64,000 bases of DNA, taken from Prochlorococcus sp. AG-409-L21. GTDB lineage: Bacteria > Cyanobacteriota > Cyanobacteriia > PCC-6307 > Cyanobiaceae. The stretch lies in the NCBI GenBank assembly GCA_003215475.1, contig QCKH01000006.1:1-64000 (forward strand), read 5' to 3'. The position numbers were made by a program, and so were the translations under genes. Positions within the stretch are counted from its first letter, which is position 1. Each line of letters begins with the position of its first letter. Positions 1 through 8,902 of this stretch are shown piece by piece. The notes beneath the pieces were generated by a model, which was not told where the DNA came from, made no database searches, and worked only from the letters and a program-made list of their open reading frames with translations.

Positions 1-1245
1 AGCCTTAGTGTTTATATAAAGTTTTGGCGTTCCTTCTAAAAGTTTTTCTTTAGTAAATGGTTTGCTTGTGAAAGTCGCAACGTCTCCTCTTTTATCAATA
101 TTTGATCTATCAGCCTCTCCAGATGTAGGACTTAAATGCCCTCCAATTGCAGGAACTGGTCTCCAAGGATCATGAACAAGACAAAATGTACCTTTCCCTT
201 TTGAATCAACACTAAGTTTCCCATCTTTTAAGCTTGCACAGGCTAAGCCAGTCGTGTTGAGCGACCAAGTCTCGTTCTTTCTTAATGAGGTTATTTTTTC
301 AGAAGGATACCATTGCCTATTGGTTTGATTCCAAAGCTGTTTTCTATCTTGCTTGCTATTTTGTGAATTCTTTTTTAAATGCCTATTGAAAAAGTTTAAT
401 TGAAGTTCATCTGTCCCTTCCCACCACTGAAGGTGATTTGCGGGACCAATATAGAGTTCAGGATAACCCCCTGCTTCAATTGATTTCTTATATATTTCTA
501 ATATCCCTTTTAGATGGGGGTCCCACCAACCACCTATTAATAGCATCGGTTGCTTTAACCAGTTTTTCTTAGGCTCATGCACTTTCCAAGAATGGAAAGG
601 TTTTTCTGAATTTTTCAACCACTTATAGGCCATCCCTTCAGAGTCATATCTTTTTAATAAATCTGCTCCATCTTTTAAGTAATTATTTGATTCAAGACTT
701 TGGCGCACTTCATCCCAACCTGCATTATTCCCACCTTTTCTTAATTTCTGAGCTGCTAATTGCAGTCCCCAACTTATGCTTATGTGCCACCAGAATGCAT
801 TCCCTTCGCAACTCCAATGATCCCCTTCGTTGATGCCAGTCATGGCGGGAATCATGCATTCTGGCGGTCGACTTCCTTCTTCTCCTAAAAGTTGTGTAAG
901 TCCTTGATAGGAAAAACCGTAAGTTCCTAATAAGCCATTGCATTCTGGTAATGACCTCACCCATTTGTGTGTTTCAGTCGTATCAAATGCTTCTTGATCG
1001 AATCCAATGAAGTTACCTTCTGAAGAGCCTTGGCCACGAACATCCTGAATAATTACTAGATATCCATGGCTAGCCCACCAGGAGGGATGTGCATAAGTTA
1101 CTGTTGACGCGATTTCTTTTGAATATGGTTGTCTCATTAGTAATGCTGGCCAAGGTCCCCCCCCTTTTGGAAACCATACTTTTGATCTAAGGATTACTCC
1201 TTCTGCAAGAGTAAGAGACTTTTCTTTATAATTAATGAGATCCAC
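1..1245 (-). CDS. CocE/NonD-family alpha/beta hydrolase, C-terminus cut off by the window edge
   Basis: 415 residues are visible and the frame is still open at base 1. The fold is that of the X-Pro dipeptidyl-peptidase (S15)/CocE group, serine hydrolases that cleave esters or peptides. The triad can be read: Ser112 in GFSYQG, Asp242 in GGWWDPH and His271 in GPANHLQWW. I chose GTG at 1245 because a stop lies two codons upstream in frame. No signal peptide is seen, so it is probably cytoplasmic. It is the last visible gene of a minus cluster, 14 bases after the small exported protein. Codons 28-30 contain a run of eight G. The substrate is unknown; family assignment is secure. Confidence 0.9.
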   Translation of the reverse strand, partial: MDLINYKEKSLTLAEGVILRSKVWFPKGGGPWPALLMRQPYSKEIASTVTYAHPSWWASHGYLVIIQDVRGQGSSEGNFIGFDQEAFDTTETHKWVRSLPECNGLLGTYGFSYQGLTQLLGEEGSRPPECMIPAMTGINEGDHWSCEGNAFWWHISISWGLQLAAQKLRKGGNNAGWDEVRQSLESNNYLKDGADLLKRYDSEGMAYKWLKNSEKPFHSWKVHEPKKNWLKQPMLLIGGWWDPHLKGILEIYKKSIEAGGYPELYIGPANHLQWWEGTDELQLNFFNRHLKKNSQNSKQDRKQLWNQTNRQWYPSEKITSLRKNETWSLNTTGLACASLKDGKLSVDSKGKGTFCLVHDPWRPVPAIGGHLSPTSGEADRSNIDKRGDVATFTSKPFTKEKLLEGTPKLYINTKA

Positions 1246-1259
1246 AATTCTTTATATTG

Positions 1260-1526
1260 TTAATATATTTCTGGACAATGCATTGCAATAACATATATAG
1301 AAAGTATCTCTGCATCAATAGAGTTTAGATTTTTTTTCCGACTAATCTCGTCAATTACTTGATTAGAACTTGTTGATATACCTTTTGAATTTAGATTTTT
1401 AAATCTTTGACATAAAGAAATTGCTTCTTGGGGGTTTCTCTTTACACTTTCCAGGAGACCTGATTGAGCAGAAGCTATTGGGATTGAAGCAAATGCAGCT
1501 ACTAACAAGAGAAACAGGTAGTACAT
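1260..1526 (-). CDS. small exported protein with a cysteine pair, unknown function
   Basis: 88 residues. The first 20 are a hydrophobic signal peptide with a likely cut after ASA, leaving a mature protein of about 68 residues. It has one Cys near its start (SLCQRF) and one near its end (MHCPEIY), which could form a disulfide in the periplasm. The layout recalls small DUF732-like secreted proteins, with a helical core and a C-terminal CP motif, but that is a weak resemblance. It lies between the DUF4332-like gene and the CocE hydrolase on the same strand. I do not recognise a function. Confidence 0.75.
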   Translation of the reverse strand: MYYLFLLLVAAFASIPIASAQSGLLESVKRNPQEAISLCQRFKNLNSKGISTSSNQVIDEISRKKNLNSIDAEILSIYVIAMHCPEIY

Positions 1527-1578
1527 AGCTATAAGCTTTTAGCTTGTTAGATATAAGATTACTCTATATGCTTGATAC

Positions 1579-2013
1579 CTATTTTAGGTGAATTTTAGAA
1601 TATATTTTTGCCTTCTTGATCCATATACTAGCTTTAGCAAGATTTACATTATTTCTGCGCCCAGTACCAAGAATTATTTCAAGTCTAGCTGTTTTATTGA
1701 TTAGTTCTTGAGGCATTAAACTTGCTAGAGCATTTATTGATGGTATCCCTGAATGTAATAACAATGATGCTTCTTCTTGAAGAATTTCTAATTCACATAT
1801 AAATATCGCAATACAACGTAGGCACTTAAGATTACGAATACTCCCACAACCTAACTTTATTAGGTTTGATATTTCTACGTCATTAAGTTCTTTAATGGAT
1901 TCCCATGAGCTAAATCCCTGTAATTGAAGTTGTCTACTTTCTTTCCTAAATGCTTTCGAAAGTTTAGAAAAGTTTATTTGATTACTGATTCCGCTGAAAC
2001 TTTTTTTATTCAT
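1579..2013 (-). CDS. DUF4332-like helix-hairpin-helix protein
   Basis: 144 residues, basic, with no signal peptide or membrane segment. Two repeated units resemble the DUF4332 pattern of a hairpin followed by 'L...GI.S...L..L.P.EL': one around residues 30-60 (GFSSWESIKEL) and one around 85-115 (HSGIPSINALASLMPQEL). Such domains often bind nucleic acid or mediate protein contacts. Its start overlaps the end of ycf51 by 8 bases, so the two are probably translated together. Cys residues cluster around 56-75 and might bind metal. The exact role is unknown. Confidence 0.75.
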   Translation of the reverse strand: MNKKSFSGISNQINFSKLSKAFRKESRQLQLQGFSSWESIKELNDVEISNLIKLGCGSIRNLKCLRCIAIFICELEILQEEASLLLHSGIPSINALASLMPQELINKTARLEIILGTGRRNNVNLAKASIWIKKAKIYSKIHLK

Positions 2014-2632
2014 TGCCGTCTTCTATAGCTGAAGTTATGTCTGAGAAACTTGCAGCATTCAACTCTTCAGAACTATTTAATTCAAATGATTGGGGACTTG
2101 TGGTGATTTTTTGATCCTCTAATTGTGATGTGTCGATGGAATTAGTTGTATTTGAATTAATGAATTCATTCCTATCCACATGAATTAGCAAATTTCTAGA
2201 TGGGTCGCTTATGACTTCTCCCAGAATTATTGGTTCACTAATTCCTGCTTCTTTAGTAATTAATTTACGAATTCTTATTGTTACTTTTGAACCATTCCTA
2301 CCGCCACCCTTTAAATTCTCTGCAATTTGTTCAAGAGAGGGGTCTATCGCTTCTTCTGGGAAATCCTCAGGAGCTTTAGCTACGACAAGATCTACCCCGT
2401 TATCAAACACCACAGGGGCATATATAGCCCCTTCAATTGTTACTGGCGGGCTGTAGCTTTCTTTGAAGGCCCAACAACTTCCAGATAGCAATAGTGAGAA
2501 AATAGTTGCTCCAACCAACCTAAACCTCACTCCCCATCTAAAGAGAAAGGCTATTAGAGTCATTGCTCCCAAGCCTAAACCTGACCAAGCAAGCCAGGAT
2601 GTTGCTTGTTGTAGGAATTGAGAAATTGACAT
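2006..2632 (-). CDS. ycf51: Ycf51 family membrane protein (DUF2518)
   Basis: 208 residues with two N-terminal membrane segments (about 14-33 and 36-55), joined by the family motif FRWGVRFRLVG. A soluble domain follows with the typical 'Y.PVVFDNGVDLVVA' and 'KVTIRIRKL' strands and the late 'EPIILGEV' strand. Ycf51 is conserved in cyanobacteria and some algal plastids; its function is not settled. The last 50 or so residues are low-complexity and Ser/Asn/Glu-rich, beyond the usual family length. It is transcribed divergently from the tamB-like gene across 70 bases and overlaps the next gene by 8 bases. Confidence 0.88.
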   Translation of the reverse strand: MSISQFLQQATSWLAWSGLGLGAMTLIAFLFRWGVRFRLVGATIFSLLLSGSCWAFKESYSPPVTIEGAIYAPVVFDNGVDLVVAKAPEDFPEEAIDPSLEQIAENLKGGGRNGSKVTIRIRKLITKEAGISEPIILGEVISDPSRNLLIHVDRNEFINSNTTNSIDTSQLEDQKITTSPQSFELNSSEELNAASFSDITSAIEDGNE

Positions 2633-2702
2633 TTACTGGTTAATAGTACTTTCACTCCTTATAGTTCGTCTGCTCCCTAAAAGAAATAAAAGTTCTAAAG
2701 GA

Positions 2703-5700
2703 GTGAGAATTAAAAGCATAAAATTTAGAAAATGGAGTCTAATTGGGACTCTGGTTATTTGTAGTGGCTATGCAATTTATTCATTAACCAATAACCTTTT
2801 AGAAAAGTTTATAGACCGTTCTAGACCTGAGCTGCAGAAGAGGTTTTCCAATCAACTCAAACGCCCAATAGTGATTGGGCCTTTCAATGGGTTGAGGTTT
2901 TGGGGATTTGCAATTGGACCTTCAAGTTTGCAAGAGAGTCCTTTTGATAACTCAAAGGTTAATTTTTCAGGTTTAAAAATACAGTTTGCTCCTCTTGAGA
3001 GTCTTTTAAGTTGGAAACCTGTAATTATTTTCAGTCCAAGTCACGCAGAATTTTATTTTGATGGAAATGAGGTTAGTCCTTATTTTCCTTCAAAAATTTA
3101 TTCAGAAAGTAAAGCCCCAAATCTAGGTTTAAAAATCAGGCTGGACAATTCCTCAAGTATTTTTCTTCAGGCTTCAAAAACCGAAATCAAGACAAAAGCT
3201 AAAGGATTGTTTGATTTGGCTGAGAAAAAGGTTCAGGGTAAGTTCTCTTTTGTTTTCCCTGATGATGGAGTTTTGGTATTAAAAGGAAAAGGATATTGGG
3301 ACCGTTTGAATTTGAATGCAAAAGCAAGATTTAATAAATTTGATTTGCAAAACCTGCAAATTCCTGTATTTAACAAATTAAATCTTGTTGTTAATGGAAG
3401 GGTCAATTCTGATATTTCTCTTCGACTAGATAAGACTAATGTTAAATGTCGGGGTGATCTATCACTTGACAATTTTAATTTGCGATCTACTACTTCAACG
3501 TCAAGAACAATCTTCTCAAAAAATACATCTATCAAGTGTAAAGATAACTCATTAGTAATACCTAATACTAAATTTGAATATGGCTCTTGGGCCGCCGATA
3601 TAAGTGCTTTTATGCCAATTGATAGTAGATCAGACTATAACTTGAAAATCCTTTCTTTGATTAGAGCTAAGGAACAAATTAATTCACCATTGAGGTTAAA
3701 TGCTTCTTTGCCTCTGAGTTTCAAGAAGCAAAGGCTCTCTCTAGGAGAACTGACTTCAGAGGTTGACCTTGATAGTTTTTCTTTAAGCTCTTTAAGTTCA
3801 CTCGTAGGAACTCCTCTTTCAGGGACTCTTTCGGCTACAGGAACAGTAAGTGGGCCTCTATCATCTCTGAAAAGTAACTTATCTATTGAAATAGATAATC
3901 CGCAAATTAGTGCGATTAGATTGCAAGAGAAATGGCAAGGTAATTTTTCTGGCTTGGCTGGTGTAGGTGGGAAATTAAATATGTCCTCTATAGGAGCAGC
4001 TGTTTCTGGAAAGCTTGAAGCTGAGCTTAAAAGGGACTGGTCTTTAGATAAATTAGTTTTTAAAAGGTTAGGAGGACTTTTTTCATTAGAACCAATCCCT
4101 GAAGGTTATAGATGGATAGCAAATGACTTTAGATTGGACCGTTTAGAAGTTGCAATACCCCCTGACAAGAGCTTTAGGCGAACTTTTGGGAAACTTTTTG
4201 GAGAGGGTGTTATAAAAACTAATCCTTTCTTTATTGATGGAGAATTAGTTTATAGTTTTCCTAGGTTATTAGGTGTTAGTTTAAGAGAAGCGATTCTTAA
4301 GGCCAGTTATACAGCTAAAAAGTATTCATTGATTGCAGAGATCATTCCTCCAGATATTGGCAAAATAGTTGTAAATGCAGATGGAACTGTAGGAGGATCT
4401 TTTCAAGCGAAGGCTTTTGCTAAAGGAATAAGTCCTAATTGGTTGGTTGATAGTAGTTTGAAAATCTCTCAATTTAATTTATTGCCTAAATTTGCCACCG
4501 GATCAGCTGAAGATTTAAGTGGACTTTCACTTGTCTCTACAAAAGAGTCATTAGATACTCAGTTAAGGAATTGGGATGTTTCTAGAGTATTTGTCGAAAG
4601 ATATAAAAGAAATAAATCTAAGAAGACATTACTTGATCCATCCGACTTGAAAGGAATTCTTGATGCTGAGGCTACTCTTAAAGGATCTACATTATCTGAT
4701 CTTAACTTGGAAGTAAAAGCATCGGGAAATGTTTGGATGAAAGGTGATAAGAAAGAAGAAATAGTTAAACTTAAACCCTTCCAAGCTAGTTTTAATTCCT
4801 TTTCACTTAGAGATACAGGTGAGTTCTCTGTTTTGAATTTACCTTTTTCAGTGCTATCGCTATTCTTCTCAACCCCTTCATCATTAAGTGGAATGTTTGG
4901 ATTTACTGGTAGATATAATTTTAAAAAGAAATCTCCTGAATTAAATGCAGAACTTGTTTTAACCAATGCTCGATTAGCCGATAGAGAGCTTATTTTGCAG
5001 AAAGGTGATGTATTTCTTGCAAATTCAATTATCAAAACAGATATAGCGTTTAAAGCTCTGCCCTCTAATGAGATTGTGTCTGTTGCTGGGCAAATACCTT
5101 TATCTCCTTCGACAACATTTGATTTAAAAGTCGAAAGCCATGGAGATGGGCTTAGTTTTTTCGACGGTCTTTCAGAAAATCTTATAGATTGGGAATCTGG
5201 GAACACCGACCTTAAATTGTTGATTAGAGGGACTTTATCTAATCCTATTGCTAATGGTTATTTAGTTGTTAGAGATGGTACGTTCCTTTTAAATAAAGAA
5301 CGTGTTGATAATTTTGAAGGAAGGTTTATTTTTGATTTTAACCGTTTTGAAGTACAGGAATTAAAAGCACAAATAGGAAAGGATGGATCAGTCCTGGCAA
5401 ATGGCTCAATGTCTTTATTTAGAGCAGAAGAAAAAAAATTAAATGGTTTAAATGTAGAAATTAATTCTATTGATATTAAAAGAAATGCCTCGGCTTTTAA
5501 GCTCTCTTCAATGCTTAATATAAAAGGCTCTGTTATTAAACCCCTTCTTGGTGGAGAGGTAACTGTCACTCAAGGTGCAATATCAACGAAGCGATCGAGA
5601 TCCAAAAATAAATCTACAAATGTAGATGAAAGAACTTCTTCCTCAACAACTCAGATCAGACCAAGATCATTTCCTGAGCAGAATTGGGACTATCAATCGC

Positions 5701-6710
5701 CTATTAGACTTCTTATTCAAGATCAGAATTCTCCAGCCAGCAGAATACTTGATTCAAAATTTCCTAGGCATCTATCATTCCTAACCTTTGACAAATTAAA
5801 ACTTAGCTTAGGACCTAATGTAAGAGTTGTCTCACAGCCCTTTGCTAGTTTTACAGCTGCTGGATCTTTGATTCTTGATGGTCCTTTAGATCAGAGCCTT
5901 GCTTTAAGAGGTGTTGTACGTCTCAAGAAGGGTAGAGTTAACCTCTTTACAACAACTTTTCTACTAGATAGGGAAGAGCCAAATATTGCTTTATTTGCTC
6001 CTTCGATGGGCTTTATACCATATTTAGACGTTACTATGACTAGTCGTGTATCTGATGTTATTCAGAATCCTAGCCAATTAGATTCATCTAGTGATTTCGC
6101 GCTGAATGGCTCAGGCTCTGTTGGTATAGGTGGTTCAAGGATAATAAATGTTGAACTAAATGCAATTGGTCCAGCTGATAGGGTTTTTGCAAGTCAAGAT
6201 AATGAACTATCAGATAGTATTGATTTGCGTAGCATACCAGCCTTACCAAGAGAGCAAATAATTGACCTTATAGGTGGAAATTCATTCTCTATGCTTTTAA
6301 GTGGCAGCGAGCAGGAGGTGTTACTTGACTTGCTTAATCGATCTTTTCTTTCTCCTGTGCTGGGTACCATTAGTGGAGCCTTTGACGAAAGAGTCCAATT
6401 CTATGTATACCCTGCGTTTGTTTCCTCTCCAGATATTCCTAGAGCGGATGTTAGTGATAGCGATGAAAACACGCTTAGTAGTTCAGATCCTTCCAATAAT
6501 GAATTACCTTCTCAACAAGCTTGGATAGCAGAAGTTGGTTTGGACCTATCAAAAAGAATCAACTTTTCAATACAAACCACTCCAAATCGCAAGGACATTT
6601 CTCCTCAAGGGACAATAAAATATCAATTCAATTCAAATATTGGTATTTTAGGTTCATTAGATAAAAACGGTAATTGGCAGAGTCAATTACAATTATTTGT
6701 TCGCTATTAG
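2703..6710 (+). CDS. tamB: TamB/TIC236-like envelope protein (DUF490 C-terminal domain)
   Basis: 1335 residues. A single signal-anchor lies near residues 11-29, followed by a very long stretch of short beta strands and, over roughly the last 350 residues, the TamB/DUF490 domain. This family bridges inner and outer membranes. Bacterial members assist outer-membrane protein or lipid traffic, and the plant relative TIC236 links the chloroplast translocons. The protein ends in an aromatic residue pattern (QLFVRY) like that of an outer-membrane partner. The GTG at 2703 overlaps its own AAGGAG, so spacing is poor and the true start could be slightly downstream. The ROK-like gene follows after two bases. 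Confidence 0.92.
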   Translation: MRIKSIKFRKWSLIGTLVICSGYAIYSLTNNLLEKFIDRSRPELQKRFSNQLKRPIVIGPFNGLRFWGFAIGPSSLQESPFDNSKVNFSGLKIQFAPLESLLSWKPVIIFSPSHAEFYFDGNEVSPYFPSKIYSESKAPNLGLKIRLDNSSSIFLQASKTEIKTKAKGLFDLAEKKVQGKFSFVFPDDGVLVLKGKGYWDRLNLNAKARFNKFDLQNLQIPVFNKLNLVVNGRVNSDISLRLDKTNVKCRGDLSLDNFNLRSTTSTSRTIFSKNTSIKCKDNSLVIPNTKFEYGSWAADISAFMPIDSRSDYNLKILSLIRAKEQINSPLRLNASLPLSFKKQRLSLGELTSEVDLDSFSLSSLSSLVGTPLSGTLSATGTVSGPLSSLKSNLSIEIDNPQISAIRLQEKWQGNFSGLAGVGGKLNMSSIGAAVSGKLEAELKRDWSLDKLVFKRLGGLFSLEPIPEGYRWIANDFRLDRLEVAIPPDKSFRRTFGKLFGEGVIKTNPFFIDGELVYSFPRLLGVSLREAILKASYTAKKYSLIAEIIPPDIGKIVVNADGTVGGSFQAKAFAKGISPNWLVDSSLKISQFNLLPKFATGSAEDLSGLSLVSTKESLDTQLRNWDVSRVFVERYKRNKSKKTLLDPSDLKGILDAEATLKGSTLSDLNLEVKASGNVWMKGDKKEEIVKLKPFQASFNSFSLRDTGEFSVLNLPFSVLSLFFSTPSSLSGMFGFTGRYNFKKKSPELNAELVLTNARLADRELILQKGDVFLANSIIKTDIAFKALPSNEIVSVAGQIPLSPSTTFDLKVESHGDGLSFFDGLSENLIDWESGNTDLKLLIRGTLSNPIANGYLVVRDGTFLLNKERVDNFEGRFIFDFNRFEVQELKAQIGKDGSVLANGSMSLFRAEEKKLNGLNVEINSIDIKRNASAFKLSSMLNIKGSVIKPLLGGEVTVTQGAISTKRSRSKNKSTNVDERTSSSTTQIRPRSFPEQNWDYQSPIRLLIQDQNSPASRILDSKFPRHLSFLTFDKLKLSLGPNVRVVSQPFASFTAAGSLILDGPLDQSLALRGVVRLKKGRVNLFTTTFLLDREEPNIALFAPSMGFIPYLDVTMTSRVSDVIQNPSQLDSSSDFALNGSGSVGIGGSRIINVELNAIGPADRVFASQDNELSDSIDLRSIPALPREQIIDLIGGNSFSMLLSGSEQEVLLDLLNRSFLSPVLGTISGAFDERVQFYVYPAFVSSPDIPRADVSDSDENTLSSSDPSNNELPSQQAWIAEVGLDLSKRINFSIQTTPNRKDISPQGTIKYQFNSNIGILGSLDKNGNWQSQLQLFVRY

Positions 6711-6712
6711 CA

Positions 6713-7132
6713 ATGACTAGAGAACTTCAAAAGTTTTTGGTCATTGATATAGGATCCTCAGTAATTAAAACTTATATATTTAGTTCTAGTGATTATGTTG
6801 TAGAGAGAGAGATCAAGATAAATGAAGCACTAAGTCCAGGAACCTTTACTGTAATGTTTACTGAAGTCATTAACTTGATTCAAAAGGATCATTTGATACA
6901 TCTAATTTTTGTTGTCATTCCAGGAGTAATTGATGATAAAGGAAGATGTGTTACATACATCCAAGAATGGCCTAGGTGGGAGAATGTCCCACTTAGTGAT
7001 TGGTTAGAAGTCAGAGTAAAGAGAAAAGTATTACTCATTAGTAAAGATTCTTTTACTTTGTTAAATGATGTTAGGAGTAGGATAAAAAATTTAAATAATA
7101 AGAAACCTCAACTCTTTGAACAGTCTGTTTAG
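6713..7132 (+). CDS. N-terminal half of a ROK/ASKHA sugar-kinase fold, 139 residues
   Basis: The first strand carries the phosphate-binding loop VIDIGSSVIK. The middle matches the ROK pattern closely: VVIPGVIDDKGR, then 'WPRWENVPLSDWLE', then KVLLISKDSFTLLND, where ROK kinases have 'ENDAN'. The ROK Asn is Lys here but the catalytic Asp is kept. The protein stops there, so the second phosphate loop, the zinc motif and the adenosine site are absent. ROK kinases are about 300 residues. I take ATG 6713, two bases after the tamB stop, over an extension starting at 6674 inside tamB. It may be a decayed kinase or a retained small fold; function is unknown. Confidence 0.75.
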   Translation: MTRELQKFLVIDIGSSVIKTYIFSSSDYVVEREIKINEALSPGTFTVMFTEVINLIQKDHLIHLIFVVIPGVIDDKGRCVTYIQEWPRWENVPLSDWLEVRVKRKVLLISKDSFTLLNDVRSRIKNLNNKKPQLFEQSV

Positions 7133-7199
7133 CTTTAAAGGGTTTTTTCATTCTTTTACGGGTTTTGCGGCAGGATAAATGGCATAAGTTAAGTCTCAA

Positions 7200-8510
7200 A
7201 TGGAAAACAACACCGTCGCTCAAGCTGCTACAAGCGAACTCCTTGAAAGAGCACGTAGCGTAAAGAACGCTTCAATACCTTTAGCTCAATGCACAAACGA
7301 ACAAAGAAGATCTGCATTGATTGCTATGGCTGACTCTTTGGCAAGTTCAGCAGATAATATAGTTGAAGCAAATTTACAGGACCTTCGTAGGTCAGAAGAA
7401 GCTGGACTCAATGATGCTCTATTAGCTAGATTAAAATTAAATAAAGATAAATTAAATCTTGCAATTAAAGGCATCCGGCAAGTCTCATCATTGCCAGACC
7501 CTATTGGTCTTATTCAGTTACAACGTGAATTATCTGAAGGACTTTATTTAAGCAGAATTACTGTCCCTCTTGGTGTTTTAGGAGTTATTTTTGAATCTAG
7601 ACCTGATGCTGTTATGCAAATAGCCTCACTAGCAATTCGGTCTGGAAACGGTGCCATTCTTAAAGGCGGTAGCGAGGCAAGACTTACTAATGAGTCGATA
7701 GTAGATGCCTTACAAAAAGGATTAAAAGTTTCAGATGTTTTGCCTGAATCTCTATGTTTGTTGACAACGAGAGAGGAAAGCCTAGGTTTACTGAGCTTGG
7801 ATGGAATAGTTGATCTTATTATTCCTAGAGGTAGCAATGAATTAGTAAGGTTTATACAAGACAATACACGTATTCCTGTCTTGGGTCATGCCGATGGAAT
7901 TTGTCATTTGTACATTGATTCTGAAGTTGATCTAAAACAGGCTTTAAATATAGCAATTGATAGTAAGTGCCAATATCCGGCTGCCTGCAACGCAATTGAA
8001 ACATTACTTCTTCATAACGATATAGCATCATCCTTTTTGCAAATAGCTATACCTAGATTTCATGAATTAGGAGTAACACTCATAGGTGATGAGATTTCCC
8101 AAGGGTATGGGATTGCTAATAAGGCTGTTGAAACTGATTGGTCAAGTGAATATCTTGACCTGAAGCTTTCAGTCAAGGTGGTAACTTCGATTGATAAAGC
8201 AATAGAACATATACGTAGATATGGTTCAAGGCACACTGACGCAATTGCCACCTCTAACAAAGAATCAGCTAGAAAGTTCTTGCATACTGTAGATAGCTCT
8301 GGCGTCTATCACAATTGCTCAACTCGCTTTGCTGATGGATTTCGCTATGGCTTTGGAGCTGAAGTAGGTATCAGTACACAAACACTTCCACCTCGAGGTC
8401 CAGTTGGGTTAGATGGGTTAGTAACATATAGATATTTTTTGGAAGGTGATGGGCATATGGCTGAGGAATTTTCTTCTGGGGTAAAGTCTTTTACTCATAG
8501 AGATTTGTAG
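7200..8510 (+). CDS. proA: gamma-glutamyl phosphate reductase
   Basis: 436 residues, full length. It catalyses the second step of proline synthesis, the NADPH-dependent reduction of gamma-glutamyl phosphate to glutamate semialdehyde in the cytoplasm. It has the aldehyde-dehydrogenase fold with the ProA signatures 'IFESRPDA' and '[11 protein letters not shown]' in the cofactor region, and the catalytic Cys in YPAACNAIE. The C-terminal '[10 protein letters not shown]...RGPVGLDGL' block is typical. ATG 7200 lies 67 bases after the half-ROK gene. folB starts two bases after its stop, so the two genes are probably cotranscribed. Confidence 0.97.
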   Translation: MENNTVAQAATSELLERARSVKNASIPLAQCTNEQRRSALIAMADSLASSADNIVEANLQDLRRSEEAGLNDALLARLKLNKDKLNLAIKGIRQVSSLPDPIGLIQLQRELSEGLYLSRITVPLGVLGVIFESRPDAVMQIASLAIRSGNGAILKGGSEARLTNESIVDALQKGLKVSDVLPESLCLLTTREESLGLLSLDGIVDLIIPRGSNELVRFIQDNTRIPVLGHADGICHLYIDSEVDLKQALNIAIDSKCQYPAACNAIETLLLHNDIASSFLQIAIPRFHELGVTLIGDEISQGYGIANKAVETDWSSEYLDLKLSVKVVTSIDKAIEHIRRYGSRHTDAIATSNKESARKFLHTVDSSGVYHNCSTRFADGFRYGFGAEVGISTQTLPPRGPVGLDGLVTYRYFLEGDGHMAEEFSSGVKSFTHRDL

Positions 8511-8512
8511 TC

Positions 8513-8896
8513 ATGAGAAATTCTTCTACTTTAAGTTCAATTTCAGTTAACAATATTAATCTTTGGGCTCATGTCGGAGTATTGGATCAAGAGCGCTTGT
8601 TAGGGCAAGATTTTATTTTAGACTTTACTATTTGGTTGGATATAGAAAACTCTTCTATGAATGATGACCTGAAATCGACTATAGATTATAGCCTTGGTGT
8701 GAAAAGTCTACAAAAACTTTCTTTTAAGATTGATTGTATGACTATCGAATATTTTTCTGAGAAGATTTTAGATGAGCTTGAATTATTATATGGTCCTTTA
8801 CCTACAGAAATCTGCTTAACAAAGTCTTCCCCTCCTATAGATGGCTTTGATGGAAGTGTCTCTATTACAAGAAATAGAAATATGAATTTAGTTTGA
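8513..8896 (+). CDS. folB: dihydroneopterin aldolase
   Basis: 127 residues, the usual length for FolB. It converts dihydroneopterin to hydroxymethyl-dihydropterin plus glycolaldehyde in folate synthesis. Seen: the N-terminal strand INLWAHVGVLDQER with the conserved GV..-E segment, the 'DYS' motif (TIDYSLGVKSL) and the C-terminal beta strand before SPPIDGFDGSVSITRNR. FolB enzymes form tunnel-fold octamers. It sits between proA and a lipase-like hydrolase with 2-base and 6-base gaps, so it is probably in their transcript. Confidence 0.93.
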   Translation: MRNSSTLSSISVNNINLWAHVGVLDQERLLGQDFILDFTIWLDIENSSMNDDLKSTIDYSLGVKSLQKLSFKIDCMTIEYFSEKILDELELLYGPLPTEICLTKSSPPIDGFDGSVSITRNRNMNLV

Positions 8897-8902
8897 GAGA
8901 TA

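Noticed and set aside
1533-1545. Small hairpin AAGCT-TTT-AGCTT between two genes
   Set aside because: No T-run on the transcript side and only five base pairs, so not a terminator call.
4559-5206. Long reverse-strand frame inside tamB (215 codons)
   Set aside because: It has no recognisable domain and mirrors the coding frame of a strongly supported gene.
6674-6712. Upstream extension of the half-ROK gene into tamB
   Set aside because: The ROK-like strand starts right after ATG 6713; the extra residues show no family match.
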